In this document: in pieces, positions 24,519 through 32,700 of the stretch
Numbering within the stretch: position 1 is the first letter of the stretch
Layout: every line of letters begins with the position of its first letter
Assembly: GCA_902599405.1 (NCBI GenBank)
Contig: CACKFO010000001.1
Coordinates: 186,001 to 250,000, forward strand
Source: an uncultured Alphaproteobacteria bacterium
GTDB lineage: Bacteria; Pseudomonadota; Alphaproteobacteria; HIMB59
Direction: 5' to 3'
DNA: 64,000 nucleotides
Made by a program: the position numbers and the translations under genes
Notes under the pieces: generated by a model
Databases searched by the model: none
What the model was told of the DNA's origin: nothing
What the model saw: only the letters and a program-made list of their open reading frames with translations

Positions 24519-25439
24519 ATGATTATTTTGCACCAGTCGATGAAAGATCAGTTTCAAAAAGAAACTGGAAAAAAAATAAGCTCTCCAAGCTCATTTTTCA
24601 AATCTAAATGGCTAGAAGAGCAAGATCAAAAGAAAACTTTTGATCACTTAAATAGCGCTGAGCTTAGTGACGTAATAAAAGAAAGACTATTTTTTAAAAG
24701 CTCTAAAGCTACTGATTATGATCGTTTCACAGAAATGCTTGATTTTAAGAGATCAAGTGACTTTAAGATCTTTGCTAAGCTGACAGCAATTATCAAGACG
24801 TATCAGAAATTAGAATTTCAAAAAATCTCACAAGAGTTAGAGGCATTAGATTGCCTGTACTCAATTCAAAATAAAAAAGTGATGAATCATCAAATGGTCA
24901 AATCACTTACCCAAAGTTTAAAACAGATAGAAAAACATTGTCAGAAGATCAAAAAAGAGATTAGCCAATCTTTAAAAAAAAGTCGCCTTAAACATGGAAT
25001 GAGCCCAAGTGAAATTATTTTAAAAGACGCAAGTGGCGCTGATATATCCTCTACAAGTATATTTGATGAATTTTCAATAATAGCTAAGGAATGCCAATAT
25101 CTTTCTGAAGCAAATAGTTCATTTGAAAATACCGAGCCTTCTTTGTTTCCAAGTTTAGAGATACAGGAAATACCTTTAGATTATTATATAGTGACACTAA
25201 AAAACTTATTTCAATGCATTGATTTGGGTCAATTTAAAATTCAGGATCAACAATCTGAATTAAAAACTTTTTGTTGGGAGGGCATACTCCAAACACCCTC
25301 AATATGTTTTACCCCTTATTCATCCTTTTTAAAGGCTTACAAAAGATGTAACGAAAAGAAAAATACTTTTTTTAGTCTGTCACAAGCAATCTCAAAAAAT
25401 GACTTTTACGAGATAAGAGATAAAATTCTAAATTTCTAA
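24519..25439 (+). CDS. Uncharacterised protein next to the export cluster
   Basis: I do not recognise this 306-residue protein. It is hydrophilic, rich in Lys, Ser and Gln, with no signal peptide or membrane helix, and its middle (about 85-160) looks helical and possibly coiled-coil. It lies on the same strand as the export genes, 66 bases after the M50 gene, and ends converging with the MFS gene (4-base overlap). The start is uncertain: ATG 24519 and ATG 24540 are in frame, neither has a good Shine-Dalgarno, and an overlapping short frame starts at 24509 and runs to an A8 tract. Co-location suggests a cytosolic accessory role in the export system, but nothing in the sequence shows that directly. 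Confidence 0.6.
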   Translation: MIILHQSMKDQFQKETGKKISSPSSFFKSKWLEEQDQKKTFDHLNSAELSDVIKERLFFKSSKATDYDRFTEMLDFKRSSDFKIFAKLTAIIKTYQKLEFQKISQELEALDCLYSIQNKKVMNHQMVKSLTQSLKQIEKHCQKIKKEISQSLKKSRLKHGMSPSEIILKDASGADISSTSIFDEFSIIAKECQYLSEANSSFENTEPSLFPSLEIQEIPLDYYIVTLKNLFQCIDLGQFKIQDQQSELKTFCWEGILQTPSICFTPYSSFLKAYKRCNEKKNTFFSLSQAISKNDFYEIRDKILNF

Positions 25440-26656
25440 TTATCCTGGTAGCTAACTTTTAACATAAGTAACATACCCGATAGAAGTAGCACTATTGAAA
25501 ATCCAAAACCGATACGTTGAGAGAATAAAAAAGTAATTGCTGCAGCACAAAGGGGTCCTAAAAAAGCTGTTGCTTTTCCTGAAAATGTGAACATACCAAA
25601 TCCTAACCCTTGCATCTCATCAGGCATGAGTTTTGCCATGACAACTCTACTAGAACTTTGTAAAGGTCCTGAAAAAAAGGTACCAATTACTGCAAGAATA
25701 ATAAATGCAGTTGGATTTGTGTTTATTGACATGGTGACGATAACAGCGGAGAGCAATGCAAGAGAAATTATTATAACTATTTTATCGTTTTTGAAAAATA
25801 TTCCAAAGAGATAGCAACCCACTGCTCCACTAACATTACACAATATCGCCACTATAATGATCTTGCTGATTGATATACCCATTACAGAAGTTCCAAAAAT
25901 TCCAATTGTTGTTGTCACAATGATTAAACCGTCCATGTAAATCATTCTTGCTATTAAATATCTACCTGTATTTGTAAGACCGTTACTCCAAATCAAATCT
26001 TTGATTGTATGAGTTGTTTTATTTGGAATATCGTGGGCCTTTTGATTGAACTTAGTAAAAAACATTAAGGGAATACAAAATATTAAAAACCATAAAGATA
26101 GTATTAAATGAGAAAAACGAATAGGGGCTTGATTATCCTTAGCCAATCCCAGGATATTTTCATCTGGAAGAATGAATAGATAAAGTATTATTATTAGGAC
26201 AAGCACCCCCCCTATATAACCTGTTCCAAAACCAACTCCAGAGCCAAAAGATAAATCTTTTGAATAACAACTTTTTAAAGTTGCGTTGTACAAACTATTT
26301 GATGCTTCATAGCTAATACTTCCTAAAAATAATAAAAAAAGACAAAATAGAACGTAATTTGAGTCTGGTAGCACAAACCAAAACGCAGCGATAGATAAAA
26401 TACAAATAATTGAAAAAAATCTTAAATAAATTACACGCCCATTATTAGTAGCATCAGATAATTTACCGATAAAGGGCATCATCAATGCGATAAGAATTCC
26501 CGACATACCAATAGTTAATTGCCATAATGCAGCTCCTGTTTGTTGATTATCAATGACGTGATTAACAAAATAACTAGAAGTTAAAGTTGTAATTATAATC
26601 ATGGGAAATACAGAATTCCCAAAATCGTAAAAAGAAAATGTTAAAAGCTTTTTCAT
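25436..26656 (-). CDS. Atg22/UMF1-like MFS transporter
   Basis: Inner-membrane transporter of 406 residues with about 12 hydrophobic segments. The N-terminus (FSFYDFGNSVFPMIIITTL) matches the Atg22-like/UMF1 branch of the major facilitator superfamily, and MPFIGKLSDATNNGR corresponds to the MFS loop 2-3 motif. Substrates of bacterial members are mostly unknown; related proteins move small metabolites such as amino acids or sugars. It is coupled to the upstream regulator gene by a 4-base overlap, so the regulator probably controls its expression. Confidence 0.8.
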   Translation of the reverse strand: MKKLLTFSFYDFGNSVFPMIIITTLTSSYFVNHVIDNQQTGAALWQLTIGMSGILIALMMPFIGKLSDATNNGRVIYLRFFSIICILSIAAFWFVLPDSNYVLFCLFLLFLGSISYEASNSLYNATLKSCYSKDLSFGSGVGFGTGYIGGVLVLIIILYLFILPDENILGLAKDNQAPIRFSHLILSLWFLIFCIPLMFFTKFNQKAHDIPNKTTHTIKDLIWSNGLTNTGRYLIARMIYMDGLIIVTTTIGIFGTSVMGISISKIIIVAILCNVSGAVGCYLFGIFFKNDKIVIIISLALLSAVIVTMSINTNPTAFIILAVIGTFFSGPLQSSSRVVMAKLMPDEMQGLGFGMFTFSGKATAFLGPLCAAAITFLFSQRIGFGFSIVLLLSGMLLMLKVSYQDN

Positions 26657-27156
26657 TTTAATTTTTTAATTTCATTTAATCCTGATACTTCTTCAACGAA
26701 TTCTACTTGATTTAGATTTGAAACTAGTCGTGCAAGTTCTTTGGAAGTAGTCTCTCCAAACCCACCCATTATTTTTGTATAATTATCTCCTAATATAATC
26801 CCGTTACTCTCATCTTTTGCTAATAATTGATAGTCGATTAATTTTTGAACACGTCTACGAATACTTTCTTTAGGTTGAGATAAAATATTTGCAATACTTA
26901 ATATTGATAGTTTTGATCCTTTGAAATATTTTTTAATTTCATCAGATGACATTTCAATTAACTCATCAAGTGATTTGGTGTCCGAGGTATTAATCTTATA
27001 TAGCCAATGAGCAGCTACAGTATTAAGGGCCATTAATTCGTCAATATTTATTCCTATATCATTTATTCTTTTGTAGTAGCTTGTAACATGCATAAGCCAT
27101 GCATAAGCCGCTTTGCTGTAATTTGATTTTTGATCAGTATCTTTTTTAGTGTTCAT
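26653..27156 (-). CDS. Winged-helix transcriptional regulator
   Basis: A cytosolic DNA-binding protein of about 167 residues. The central part (about 85-135: LSILSIANILSQPKESIRRRVQKLIDYQLL) is a clear winged helix-turn-helix of the MarR/IclR-like type, with the wing at ESNGIILGDNY. The N-terminal helical region (about 10-80) may be for dimerisation. The frame opens with TTG at 27171, but ATG at 27156 is the more natural start. A perfect ACCCA-AAA-TGGGT palindrome lies about 20 bases upstream of that ATG, a position that fits autoregulation. The same palindrome core at the giant-gene promoter region suggests the regulon reaches the export locus. Confidence 0.72.
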   Translation of the reverse strand: MNTKKDTDQKSNYSKAAYAWLMHVTSYYKRINDIGINIDELMALNTVAAHWLYKINTSDTKSLDELIEMSSDEIKKYFKGSKLSILSIANILSQPKESIRRRVQKLIDYQLLAKDESNGIILGDNYTKIMGGFGETTSKELARLVSNLNQVEFVEEVSGLNEIKKLK

Positions 27157-27178
27157 CTTGAATTTATACAATATTTAA

Positions 27179-27191
27179 ACCCAAAATGGGT
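27179..27191. promoter_or_regulatory. Palindromic operator candidate ACCCA-AAA-TGGGT
   Basis: Perfect inverted repeat (six bases per arm, AACCCA/TGGGTT) just upstream of the winged-helix regulator gene. It is the same core and spacing as the site at 6695-6707. The position fits autorepression. It also lies about 64 bases upstream of the divergent gene at 27255. Confidence 0.55.
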
Positions 27192-27254
27192 TATCAAAAA
27201 ATAAAAATTTTAGAATTATCTATTTTTTGTTGAAAATATTAATAAAATTGGAAT

Positions 27255-27599
27255 ATGCCAAAATTTATAAGTGTTGTTAAGTTTCTAGTCAAAGAGGGAG
27301 AGGTTGAAAATTTTACAGCTTCGATGAAAAAATTTGTGAACCCAGATGGTGTGATCTTTAGAAAAGTCATCAAAACAGGAGACCGTTCCTATTGCAGTGT
27401 GGTGGAGTGGATTGATGAAGATAGTTTAGCAAAAGCTCGCCAGCAGATGATCGCATACTTGGATACAGTAAGAGATTTACTTGAAGAGATTTCCCCTGAA
27501 CTAGGAGTCACTGATCCCGCATCTGGTCCAGTAATAATAGATGAGCAAGGACTCGTTACAAGTCCTGGTGGAACTATTTCAGGAAAAATTAAAACTTAA
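27255..27599 (+). CDS. Small dimeric alpha/beta-barrel-like protein (ABM-like)
   Basis: A 114-residue cytosolic protein. FISVVKFLVKEGEVENFTASMKKF and SYCSVVEWIDEDSLAKARQQM suggest the ferredoxin-like dimeric alpha/beta barrel seen in antibiotic-biosynthesis-monooxygenase and stress-response barrel proteins. The tail LGVTDPASGPVIIDE is a conserved ending I recall from alphaproteobacterial homologues. No catalytic assignment is possible. It is divergent from the winged-helix regulator, with 98 bases between the likely starts, so it could share regulation with it. Confidence 0.55.
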   Translation: MPKFISVVKFLVKEGEVENFTASMKKFVNPDGVIFRKVIKTGDRSYCSVVEWIDEDSLAKARQQMIAYLDTVRDLLEEISPELGVTDPASGPVIIDEQGLVTSPGGTISGKIKT

Positions 27600-27616
27600 T
27601 TAACTTTTACTTTTTT

Positions 27617-28525
27617 TTAAATTGATCTCGGGTCATCAAGGCCAGCATGACGATATGCCGATGTTACGGTATTTCTTAGTAGACATGCTATAGTCATCGG
27701 TCCAACCCCACCTGGTACTGGAGTGATCTTAGAGGCTTTTTCTGATGCACTTTCAAAATCAACATCACCAACTATTTTACTTCCTTCACTTCCATCCTCT
27801 TTTGTAATAGATATTCGATTGATACCAACATCAATTACAACAGCACCGTCTTTTAACCATTTTGAGTCAATCATCTCAGCTCTTCCAATGGCTGCAACAA
27901 TTATATCTGCTTGTGAACAAACTTTTTCAATGTCTTTGGTTTTAGAATGCACTACCGTAACGGTACATGACTCTTCGATTAAAAGTTGCGACATAGGTTT
28001 ACCCACTATATTTGACCTGCCAATTACTACAGCACTTTTACCTTTTAAATCTTCTACATGATCTTTCAACAATAAAAGAGAACCTAAAGGCGTGCATGGA
28101 ATAAAAGCTTTTTTTAACATATCACCCCCAATGGAAAGTCTTCCTGCATTTATAGCATGAAAACCATCAACATCCTTTTCTACAACAATTGCATCAATCA
28201 CTTTTCTCTCATCAATTTGCTTAGGCAAAGGTAATTGAACTAAAATACCATGAACCGAGCTATCATTGTTGAGCTCATCAATTAATTTCAATAATGTTTC
28301 CTGATCTGTGCTTGCTTCTAATTTGAAATCTTTAGTTTTAATATTACATTCTGCAGCCATTTTTGTCTTTTGACCTACATAAACCTTACTTGCTGGATTT
28401 TCTCCTACTAGCACCACTGCTAAACAGGGATCTACTTGTTTTTGAGAGATTAATTTGTCTGAGTCCTCTTTTACCTCAGCTCTAATTTTTGCCGCAAAAG
28501 CTTTTCCATCAATTAAATCTGCCAT
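27617..28525 (-). CDS. folD: Methylenetetrahydrofolate dehydrogenase / cyclohydrolase
   Basis: Bifunctional cytosolic enzyme interconverting 5,10-methylene-, methenyl- and 10-formyl-tetrahydrofolate. The frame extends to 28567, but an AAGGAG sits 9 bases before ATG 28525, and the upstream yggT ends at 28545, so MADLIDGKAFA is the start (302 residues). Motifs: GENPASKVYVGQKTK with the catalytic lysine region, GILVQLPLP, VIGRSNIVGKPM for NADP binding, and TPVPGGVGPMT near the C-terminus. It is probably co-transcribed with yggT. Confidence 0.96.
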   Translation of the reverse strand: MADLIDGKAFAAKIRAEVKEDSDKLISQKQVDPCLAVVLVGENPASKVYVGQKTKMAAECNIKTKDFKLEASTDQETLLKLIDELNNDSSVHGILVQLPLPKQIDERKVIDAIVVEKDVDGFHAINAGRLSIGGDMLKKAFIPCTPLGSLLLLKDHVEDLKGKSAVVIGRSNIVGKPMSQLLIEESCTVTVVHSKTKDIEKVCSQADIIVAAIGRAEMIDSKWLKDGAVVIDVGINRISITKEDGSEGSKIVGDVDFESASEKASKITPVPGGVGPMTIACLLRNTVTSAYRHAGLDDPRSI

Positions 28526-28544
28526 TATTTTATTCTCCTTATCA

Positions 28545-28829
28545 TTATCCTCTTGGCCAATACTCAATCAGTAAATCTTTAAACAAATATATAATCAGAA
28601 TTAAAAGTACCGGTGAAATATCTAAGCCACCTAGGTTTGGTAAATATTTTCTAATATAGTTTAAGGGAGGATCAGTCAGTTTTCTCAAACTTTCAAAAAC
28701 TCGCCATAAAAAAATATTTTGACTGTTTAATATATTAAAGTGAAACAACCAAGATATGACCACATAAAAAAATACTATAAGTGTGTAAAAGTCCAGAAGT
28801 CTTACCAAGAACAGTAGTAATGAATTCAC
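28545..28829 (-). CDS. YggT family membrane protein
   Basis: A 94-residue protein with two hydrophobic segments (about residues 5-30 and 67-88) around a short amphipathic middle (RVFESLRKLTDPPLNYIRKYLP). The LTDPPLNYIRKYLPNLGGLDISPVL stretch is typical of YggT/Ycf19 proteins, linked in other bacteria to osmotic tolerance and division-site membrane functions. It is 19 bases upstream of the folD start, which supports the shorter folD. Confidence 0.85.
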   Translation of the reverse strand: MNSLLLFLVRLLDFYTLIVFFYVVISWLFHFNILNSQNIFLWRVFESLRKLTDPPLNYIRKYLPNLGGLDISPVLLILIIYLFKDLLIEYWPRG

Positions 28830-28851
28830 TTTGATAAATTATAAAAAAATA

Positions 28852-29616
28852 TTATTCGCGTCTATTAAATAAGAAATTCCTACAACGCTCTGATTGGGGA
28901 TTTGTGAAAACTGTGTCAGGATGTCCTTCCTCCTCCACAAGACCGTCGTGAAGAAAAATTACATTATTTGAAACTTTTCTAGCAAACTCCATCTCATGAG
29001 TTACAACTAACATTGTTTTTCCCTGTTCAGCTAAATTACGAATAACAGATAAGACTTCGTCTACCAATTCAGGATCAAGAGATGATGTCGGTTCATCAAA
29101 TAATAATATTTCTGGAGAAATAGCGAGAGCTCTAGCTATTGCTGCTCTTTGTTGTTGCCCTCCCGATAGATGAGAAGGATATTCTTTTGCCTTATCTTCA
29201 ATCCCTACTTTTTTTAATAGAATCATTGCCTGTTCTTCAGCAACCTCTTTATCTATTCCTAAAACATTCACAGGAGCTTCTGTTATGTTATCTAAGATAT
29301 TCATGTGTGACCATAGATTGAAACTTTGAAAAACCATTCCCAATTTTTTCCTGATTAAAATAATTTTCGATTGTAAATTCTTATTAGGGTTTTTTAAATT
29401 CTCATTGCTGCAGTTGATAATTTCACCACAAACATTTACAGTCCCGCTGTCAGGTGTTTCAAGAAAATTTACACAGCGAAGCATAGTACTTTTTCCTGAA
29501 CCAGAACTTCCAATAATACTTACAACATCTCCTTTATTGGCAATAAGATTAATGCCTTTTAAAACTTTATTATCACCAAATTTTTTCTCTAACTGGTTTA
29601 GTTCAAGTATTTTCAT
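28852..29616 (-). CDS. Polar amino-acid ABC transporter ATP-binding protein
   Basis: Cytosolic ATPase (254 residues) of the HisP/GlnQ/AotP type. Walker A GSSGSGKST at about 37-45, Q-loop GMVFQSFNLW, signature LSGGQQQR, Walker B LLFDEPTSSLDPE and the His-loop VVTHEMEF are all present. It most likely powers the binding protein and two permeases at 30772-34404, which have no ATPase of their own. It is on the opposite strand, with two bactofilin genes between. The 189 bases to the first bactofilin start are very AT-rich and hold the two divergent promoters; I see no clear consensus there. Confidence 0.93.
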   Translation of the reverse strand: MKILELNQLEKKFGDNKVLKGINLIANKGDVVSIIGSSGSGKSTMLRCVNFLETPDSGTVNVCGEIINCSNENLKNPNKNLQSKIILIRKKLGMVFQSFNLWSHMNILDNITEAPVNVLGIDKEVAEEQAMILLKKVGIEDKAKEYPSHLSGGQQQRAAIARALAISPEILLFDEPTSSLDPELVDEVLSVIRNLAEQGKTMLVVTHEMEFARKVSNNVIFLHDGLVEEEGHPDTVFTNPQSERCRNFLFNRRE

Positions 29617-29805
29617 AATTTAGTAATATTTCATTTTTTTGATTTCAAAGATATTGCTAAAAAAGATTAGATTTAAAAGTTAATTTATTAATTTATATCA
29701 AATTTATAAAAATCAGATTTATTAATTCTAAAAACCTAATCAATTCAATGTTTTTAGAAAATAATTTAGATTTTATGAATATTTAGATTGTGTTAGGATA
29801 ACTTT

Positions 29806-30279
29806 ATGGACGAGAATAACACTGATATGGATGAAAATAGTACCGACTCAGTAGGTGATGAAATTCAATCTACTCCAATAGATAATGATGCTAAAGCTGT
29901 TAACATAGGTTCAGGCGTTAGAGTTGATGGACGAATAGAGGGAGCAGAAACTTCTGACATTTCTGGAACTCTTACTGGAACTCTGAAATCTTCAAATATT
30001 AACATCAATAGTAAAGGAGCTTTTAGTGGAGACATGTCAGGCCAAGAAATAACAATATCTGGGAGTGTTGATGGTGAGATAAACTCAGAGGATTATTTGA
30101 TCGTTAATAATTCTGCAAATATCAAAGGAGTAATAGAATATGCTTCATTACAAGTAAGTTATGGTGCAAGAATTCAGGGTACTTTAAGACATAGAGGTAG
30201 TGTCCAATCCTATTCACCTGTTTCTACTGATGAAGTTAAAGAAGATGAGATTAATGAAAACCAAGAGGTTGATCAATAA
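29806..30279 (+). CDS. Bactofilin family cytoskeletal protein 1
   Basis: Polymer-forming cytoskeletal protein of 157 residues. A central beta-helix core (about 38-135) shows the regular short hydrophobic repeat pattern of bactofilins (GSGVRVDGRIEGAETSDISG, ITISGSVDGEIN, YLIVNNSANIKGVIEY, LQVSYGARIQG). It is flanked by acidic disordered termini rich in Asp/Asn/Glu. Bactofilins assemble without nucleotide and scaffold cell-wall or polar machinery. It overlaps the second bactofilin by one base, so they are probably co-expressed. Confidence 0.85.
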   Translation: MDENNTDMDENSTDSVGDEIQSTPIDNDAKAVNIGSGVRVDGRIEGAETSDISGTLTGTLKSSNININSKGAFSGDMSGQEITISGSVDGEINSEDYLIVNNSANIKGVIEYASLQVSYGARIQGTLRHRGSVQSYSPVSTDEVKEDEINENQEVDQ

Positions 30280-30659
30280 TGGCGTTATTTGGCTCTAGTG
30301 AAAAAAAATCTGAAGAAAAAACAGAATTTATGTTTGATACTGAAAGCATTGTCAATCAATCAACTTTAGCAAAAGATATAAAAATAAATGGCTCTCTCGA
30401 GTCTACAGACTATATAGACTTCTCTGGACATTTAACTGGTACTTTAAAGTCAACAACCATTAACTTAAAACCAGGTTCTTATGTTAAGGGAACTATTACC
30501 GCTGATACTATTACAGTTGAGGGTGAAGTTGACGGAGACATTCAAGCTAAAGATATCTATATTAAATCAACGGCAAAAATTAAGGGAAATATTCGCTATC
30601 AAAATATTGATATTCAAAACGGCAGTATAATCAATGCAGATTTGTTCTATTCATCATAA
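30279..30659 (+). CDS. Bactofilin family cytoskeletal protein 2
   Basis: A 126-residue bactofilin with a basic/acidic N-terminal arm (SSEKKSEEKTEF) and the beta-helix core (about 25-120: DIKINGSLESTDYIDFSGHL, ITVEGEVDGDIQ, IYIKSTAKIKGNIRY). It is shorter than its neighbour and lacks the long acidic tail. The ATG shares its A with the stop of gene 1, indicating translational coupling and possibly copolymerisation. Placement between the ABC ATPase and the binding protein is probably incidental. Confidence 0.85.
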   Translation: MALFGSSEKKSEEKTEFMFDTESIVNQSTLAKDIKINGSLESTDYIDFSGHLTGTLKSTTINLKPGSYVKGTITADTITVEGEVDGDIQAKDIYIKSTAKIKGNIRYQNIDIQNGSIINADLFYSS

Positions 30660-30771
30660 TTAATCAAATATTCTAAGTGTTTTTATAAAAAGTTTATCTA
30701 TTTACTCTATTTTAGTTTATATTTCACTAAGTATTTATTCGAAGTAATAGAGGAAGAATAAGGAGAAAATT

Positions 30772-31494
30772 ATGAAAAAAATAATACTATCAGCATTTGC
30801 TGCGCTTTTTTTATTTGGTTCTGCTGTCGCAGAAACAGTAAGAATGGGCACAGAGGGTGCTTATCCTCCATATAATTTTATAAACGATAATGGCGAAGTT
30901 GATGGATTCGAAAAAGATGTAGGAGACATGCTTTGTATTCGTGCAAATCTAGATTGCGTTTGGGTTATAAACGAGTGGGACTCTATCATTCCTAATTTAG
31001 TGTCTGGTAATTACGATACAATTATTGCTGGTATGTCAATAACTGCAGAACGTGATGAGGTCATTGACTTTACACAAGATTATTTTCCACCATCTCCATC
31101 AGTATACATGGGAATGAGCGGGGCAGACATTGATGTAGATAGCGCTGTTATTGCTGCTCAAACTGCAACTATTCAGGCAGGTTATGTTGCTGAAAGTGGA
31201 GCGACTTTAGTTGAATTTGCAACAGCAGAAGAAACGATATCCGCAGTGCAAAACGGTGAAGCAGATGCTGTCTTAGCAGATGGTGATTACCTCGCATCTA
31301 TTATTGCAGAATCAAACGGTGAATTTGCAAATATAGGAGAAGTATCAATCGGCGGCGGTGTTGGAATGGGTATCCGTGAATCTGATACAGAGTTAAAAGC
31401 CAAAATGAATGCAGCTATTAGCTCAATGAAAGACGACGGATCACTAAATGCACTTATTAAAAAGTGGTTTGGTTTTGAAGCCGCAACTTTTTAA
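30772..31494 (+). CDS. Amino-acid ABC transporter substrate-binding protein
   Basis: Periplasmic solute-binding protein (240 residues, family 3) with a cleavable signal peptide ending GSAVA near residue 20. Mature features: RMGTEGAYPPYNFIN, VDGFEKDVGDMLC, WDSIIPNLVSGNYDTIIAGMSIT and ERDEVIDFTQDYF, the standard ligand-cleft segments of polar amino-acid binders (Lys/Arg/ornithine/His, or an opine-like compound). An AGGAG-type ribosome site precedes the start. A strong terminator follows immediately, typical for making more binding protein than permease from one operon. Confidence 0.92.
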   Translation: MKKIILSAFAALFLFGSAVAETVRMGTEGAYPPYNFINDNGEVDGFEKDVGDMLCIRANLDCVWVINEWDSIIPNLVSGNYDTIIAGMSITAERDEVIDFTQDYFPPSPSVYMGMSGADIDVDSAVIAAQTATIQAGYVAESGATLVEFATAEETISAVQNGEADAVLADGDYLASIIAESNGEFANIGEVSIGGGVGMGIRESDTELKAKMNAAISSMKDDGSLNALIKKWFGFEAATF

Positions 31495-31521
31495 GATTAT
31501 TTAATTTAAATTACAGAACAA

Positions 31522-31550
31522 GGGGACGGAATATCCGTCCTCTTTTTTTT
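31522..31550 (+). terminator. Rho-independent terminator after the binding-protein gene
   Basis: Nine-pair stem GGGGACGGA/TCCGTCCTC (one G-T pair) with a three-base ATA loop, followed by a run of T. It lies 28 bases after the binding-protein stop and before the oxidoreductase/permease genes, so downstream expression would need readthrough or a second promoter. Confidence 0.9.
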
Positions 31551-31605
31551 TCTTTATAATATATACTCAAGAAACATTGAAACATAATATAAAATCTGTC
31601 TCACA

Positions 31606-32700
31606 ATGATTATAGTTGGAGCAGGAATTGTAGGTGCATCTTTTGCCTACCATGCTTACAAAAATGGTGCAGATAAAATAACTGTTTTATCATCTCATTT
31701 ACCAGGTGATAGAAACCAAGCTACTTCAAATACTTGGGGTTGGGTAAATGGTTATGCCAGTAATGATAAAAGCTACGCTAATTTTCGTTTGGCTAATTTA
31801 AATTATTGGCCAAAATTAATAAATTATTTTTCAAACTTAAATTATACATCAAAAGGTGCATTTATTTGGGATCAAGAAGAGAAAGAGCTTCAAAAAACTA
31901 TAAAACAACATCAAAGTTGGGGACAGTCTGTAAAAATATCAACTAAATCTGAACTAAAAAAACATTTACCTTATTTAAATAATATTCCAACTATGGCCGG
32001 CTTTGGTGTTGATGACTTGGCCATAGATGGTGTTAGAGCAACTAGAGAACTTTTTAAAGCTAGTGGATCGAAAATAATTAAAACTGACGTAAAAGAGATA
32101 ATACGTGATAACAACAATGTTATTGGTGTCAAAACACATGATGAAATTATTCATGATAATGAGGTAATTTTAACTGCTGGACTTGGCGCTCCAAAATTAT
32201 TATCAACAATTAATATTCCTTTTGAAATGCACTCAAGTTTAGGTTTATTGGTTTATACAAAACCATTGCCCCAATTATTAAAATACCCAATTATAGGTTT
32301 TGATTTCCATGCAAGACAGGATGACAAAGGAAGATTAATAATAGGTGGAAAATTTGATGATGACTCAAGCCAAGAGGAAAATATTAAAGGTACTGCAAAA
32401 AAACTAATTCAAGACATGGCAACTAGGCTCAACTATAATGGAAATATGATTTTAGATCATTTTACACTTGGTAAACGACCTTTGCCAATTGATGGAAGAC
32501 CGAAAATTGGACGTCTCATAAATCAAAAAGGTGAAAAATTAAATGGATTATATTTAGCAGTTATGCATTCAGGTATAACTAATGCACCTTTGGCTGGTAA
32601 GTTTGGTATACATGAGATTTTATCAGGAAAAAGAAATAATTTAATAAGAGATTTTTCACCTCAAAAAACAGATACACAAGAGGAATTTCAAGATGTTTAG
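31606..32700 (+). CDS. FAD-dependent amino-acid oxidoreductase (DAO family)
   Basis: A 364-residue flavoprotein of the D-amino-acid oxidase/glycine oxidase/sarcosine oxidase superfamily. The dinucleotide-binding motif GAGIVG is at residues 5-10. ATSNTWGWVNGYASND is a substrate-domain segment, and the C-terminal FAD motif is around KRPLPIDGRPKIGRL and YLAVMHSGITNAPLAGK. The start is tight on the Rossmann fold, so no signal is present and it is cytosolic. It overlaps the first permease gene by 8 bases. That suggests it oxidises the imported amino acid or derivative; the substrate is not identifiable. Confidence 0.82.
   Translation: MIIVGAGIVGASFAYHAYKNGADKITVLSSHLPGDRNQATSNTWGWVNGYASNDKSYANFRLANLNYWPKLINYFSNLNYTSKGAFIWDQEEKELQKTIKQHQSWGQSVKISTKSELKKHLPYLNNIPTMAGFGVDDLAIDGVRATRELFKASGSKIIKTDVKEIIRDNNNVIGVKTHDEIIHDNEVILTAGLGAPKLLSTINIPFEMHSSLGLLVYTKPLPQLLKYPIIGFDFHARQDDKGRLIIGGKFDDDSSQEENIKGTAKKLIQDMATRLNYNGNMILDHFTLGKRPLPIDGRPKIGRLINQKGEKLNGLYLAVMHSGITNAPLAGKFGIHEILSGKRNNLIRDFSPQKTDTQEEFQDV

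Noticed and set aside
4227-25439. Classical type I secretion (RTX/LapA) locus
   Set aside because: No ABC transporter with a C39-like domain, no RTX nonapeptides, and no LapD/LapG pair is present. Only the TolC and HlyD-type parts are shared.
28526-28567. Longer N-terminus for FolD
   Set aside because: It would overlap yggT and lacks family similarity. An AAGGAG sits correctly ahead of ATG 28525.
29617-29805. Riboswitch or small RNA in the AT-rich gap between the ABC ATPase and bactofilin genes
   Set aside because: I see no convincing stem-loops or known aptamer sequence; it is most likely the two divergent promoters.
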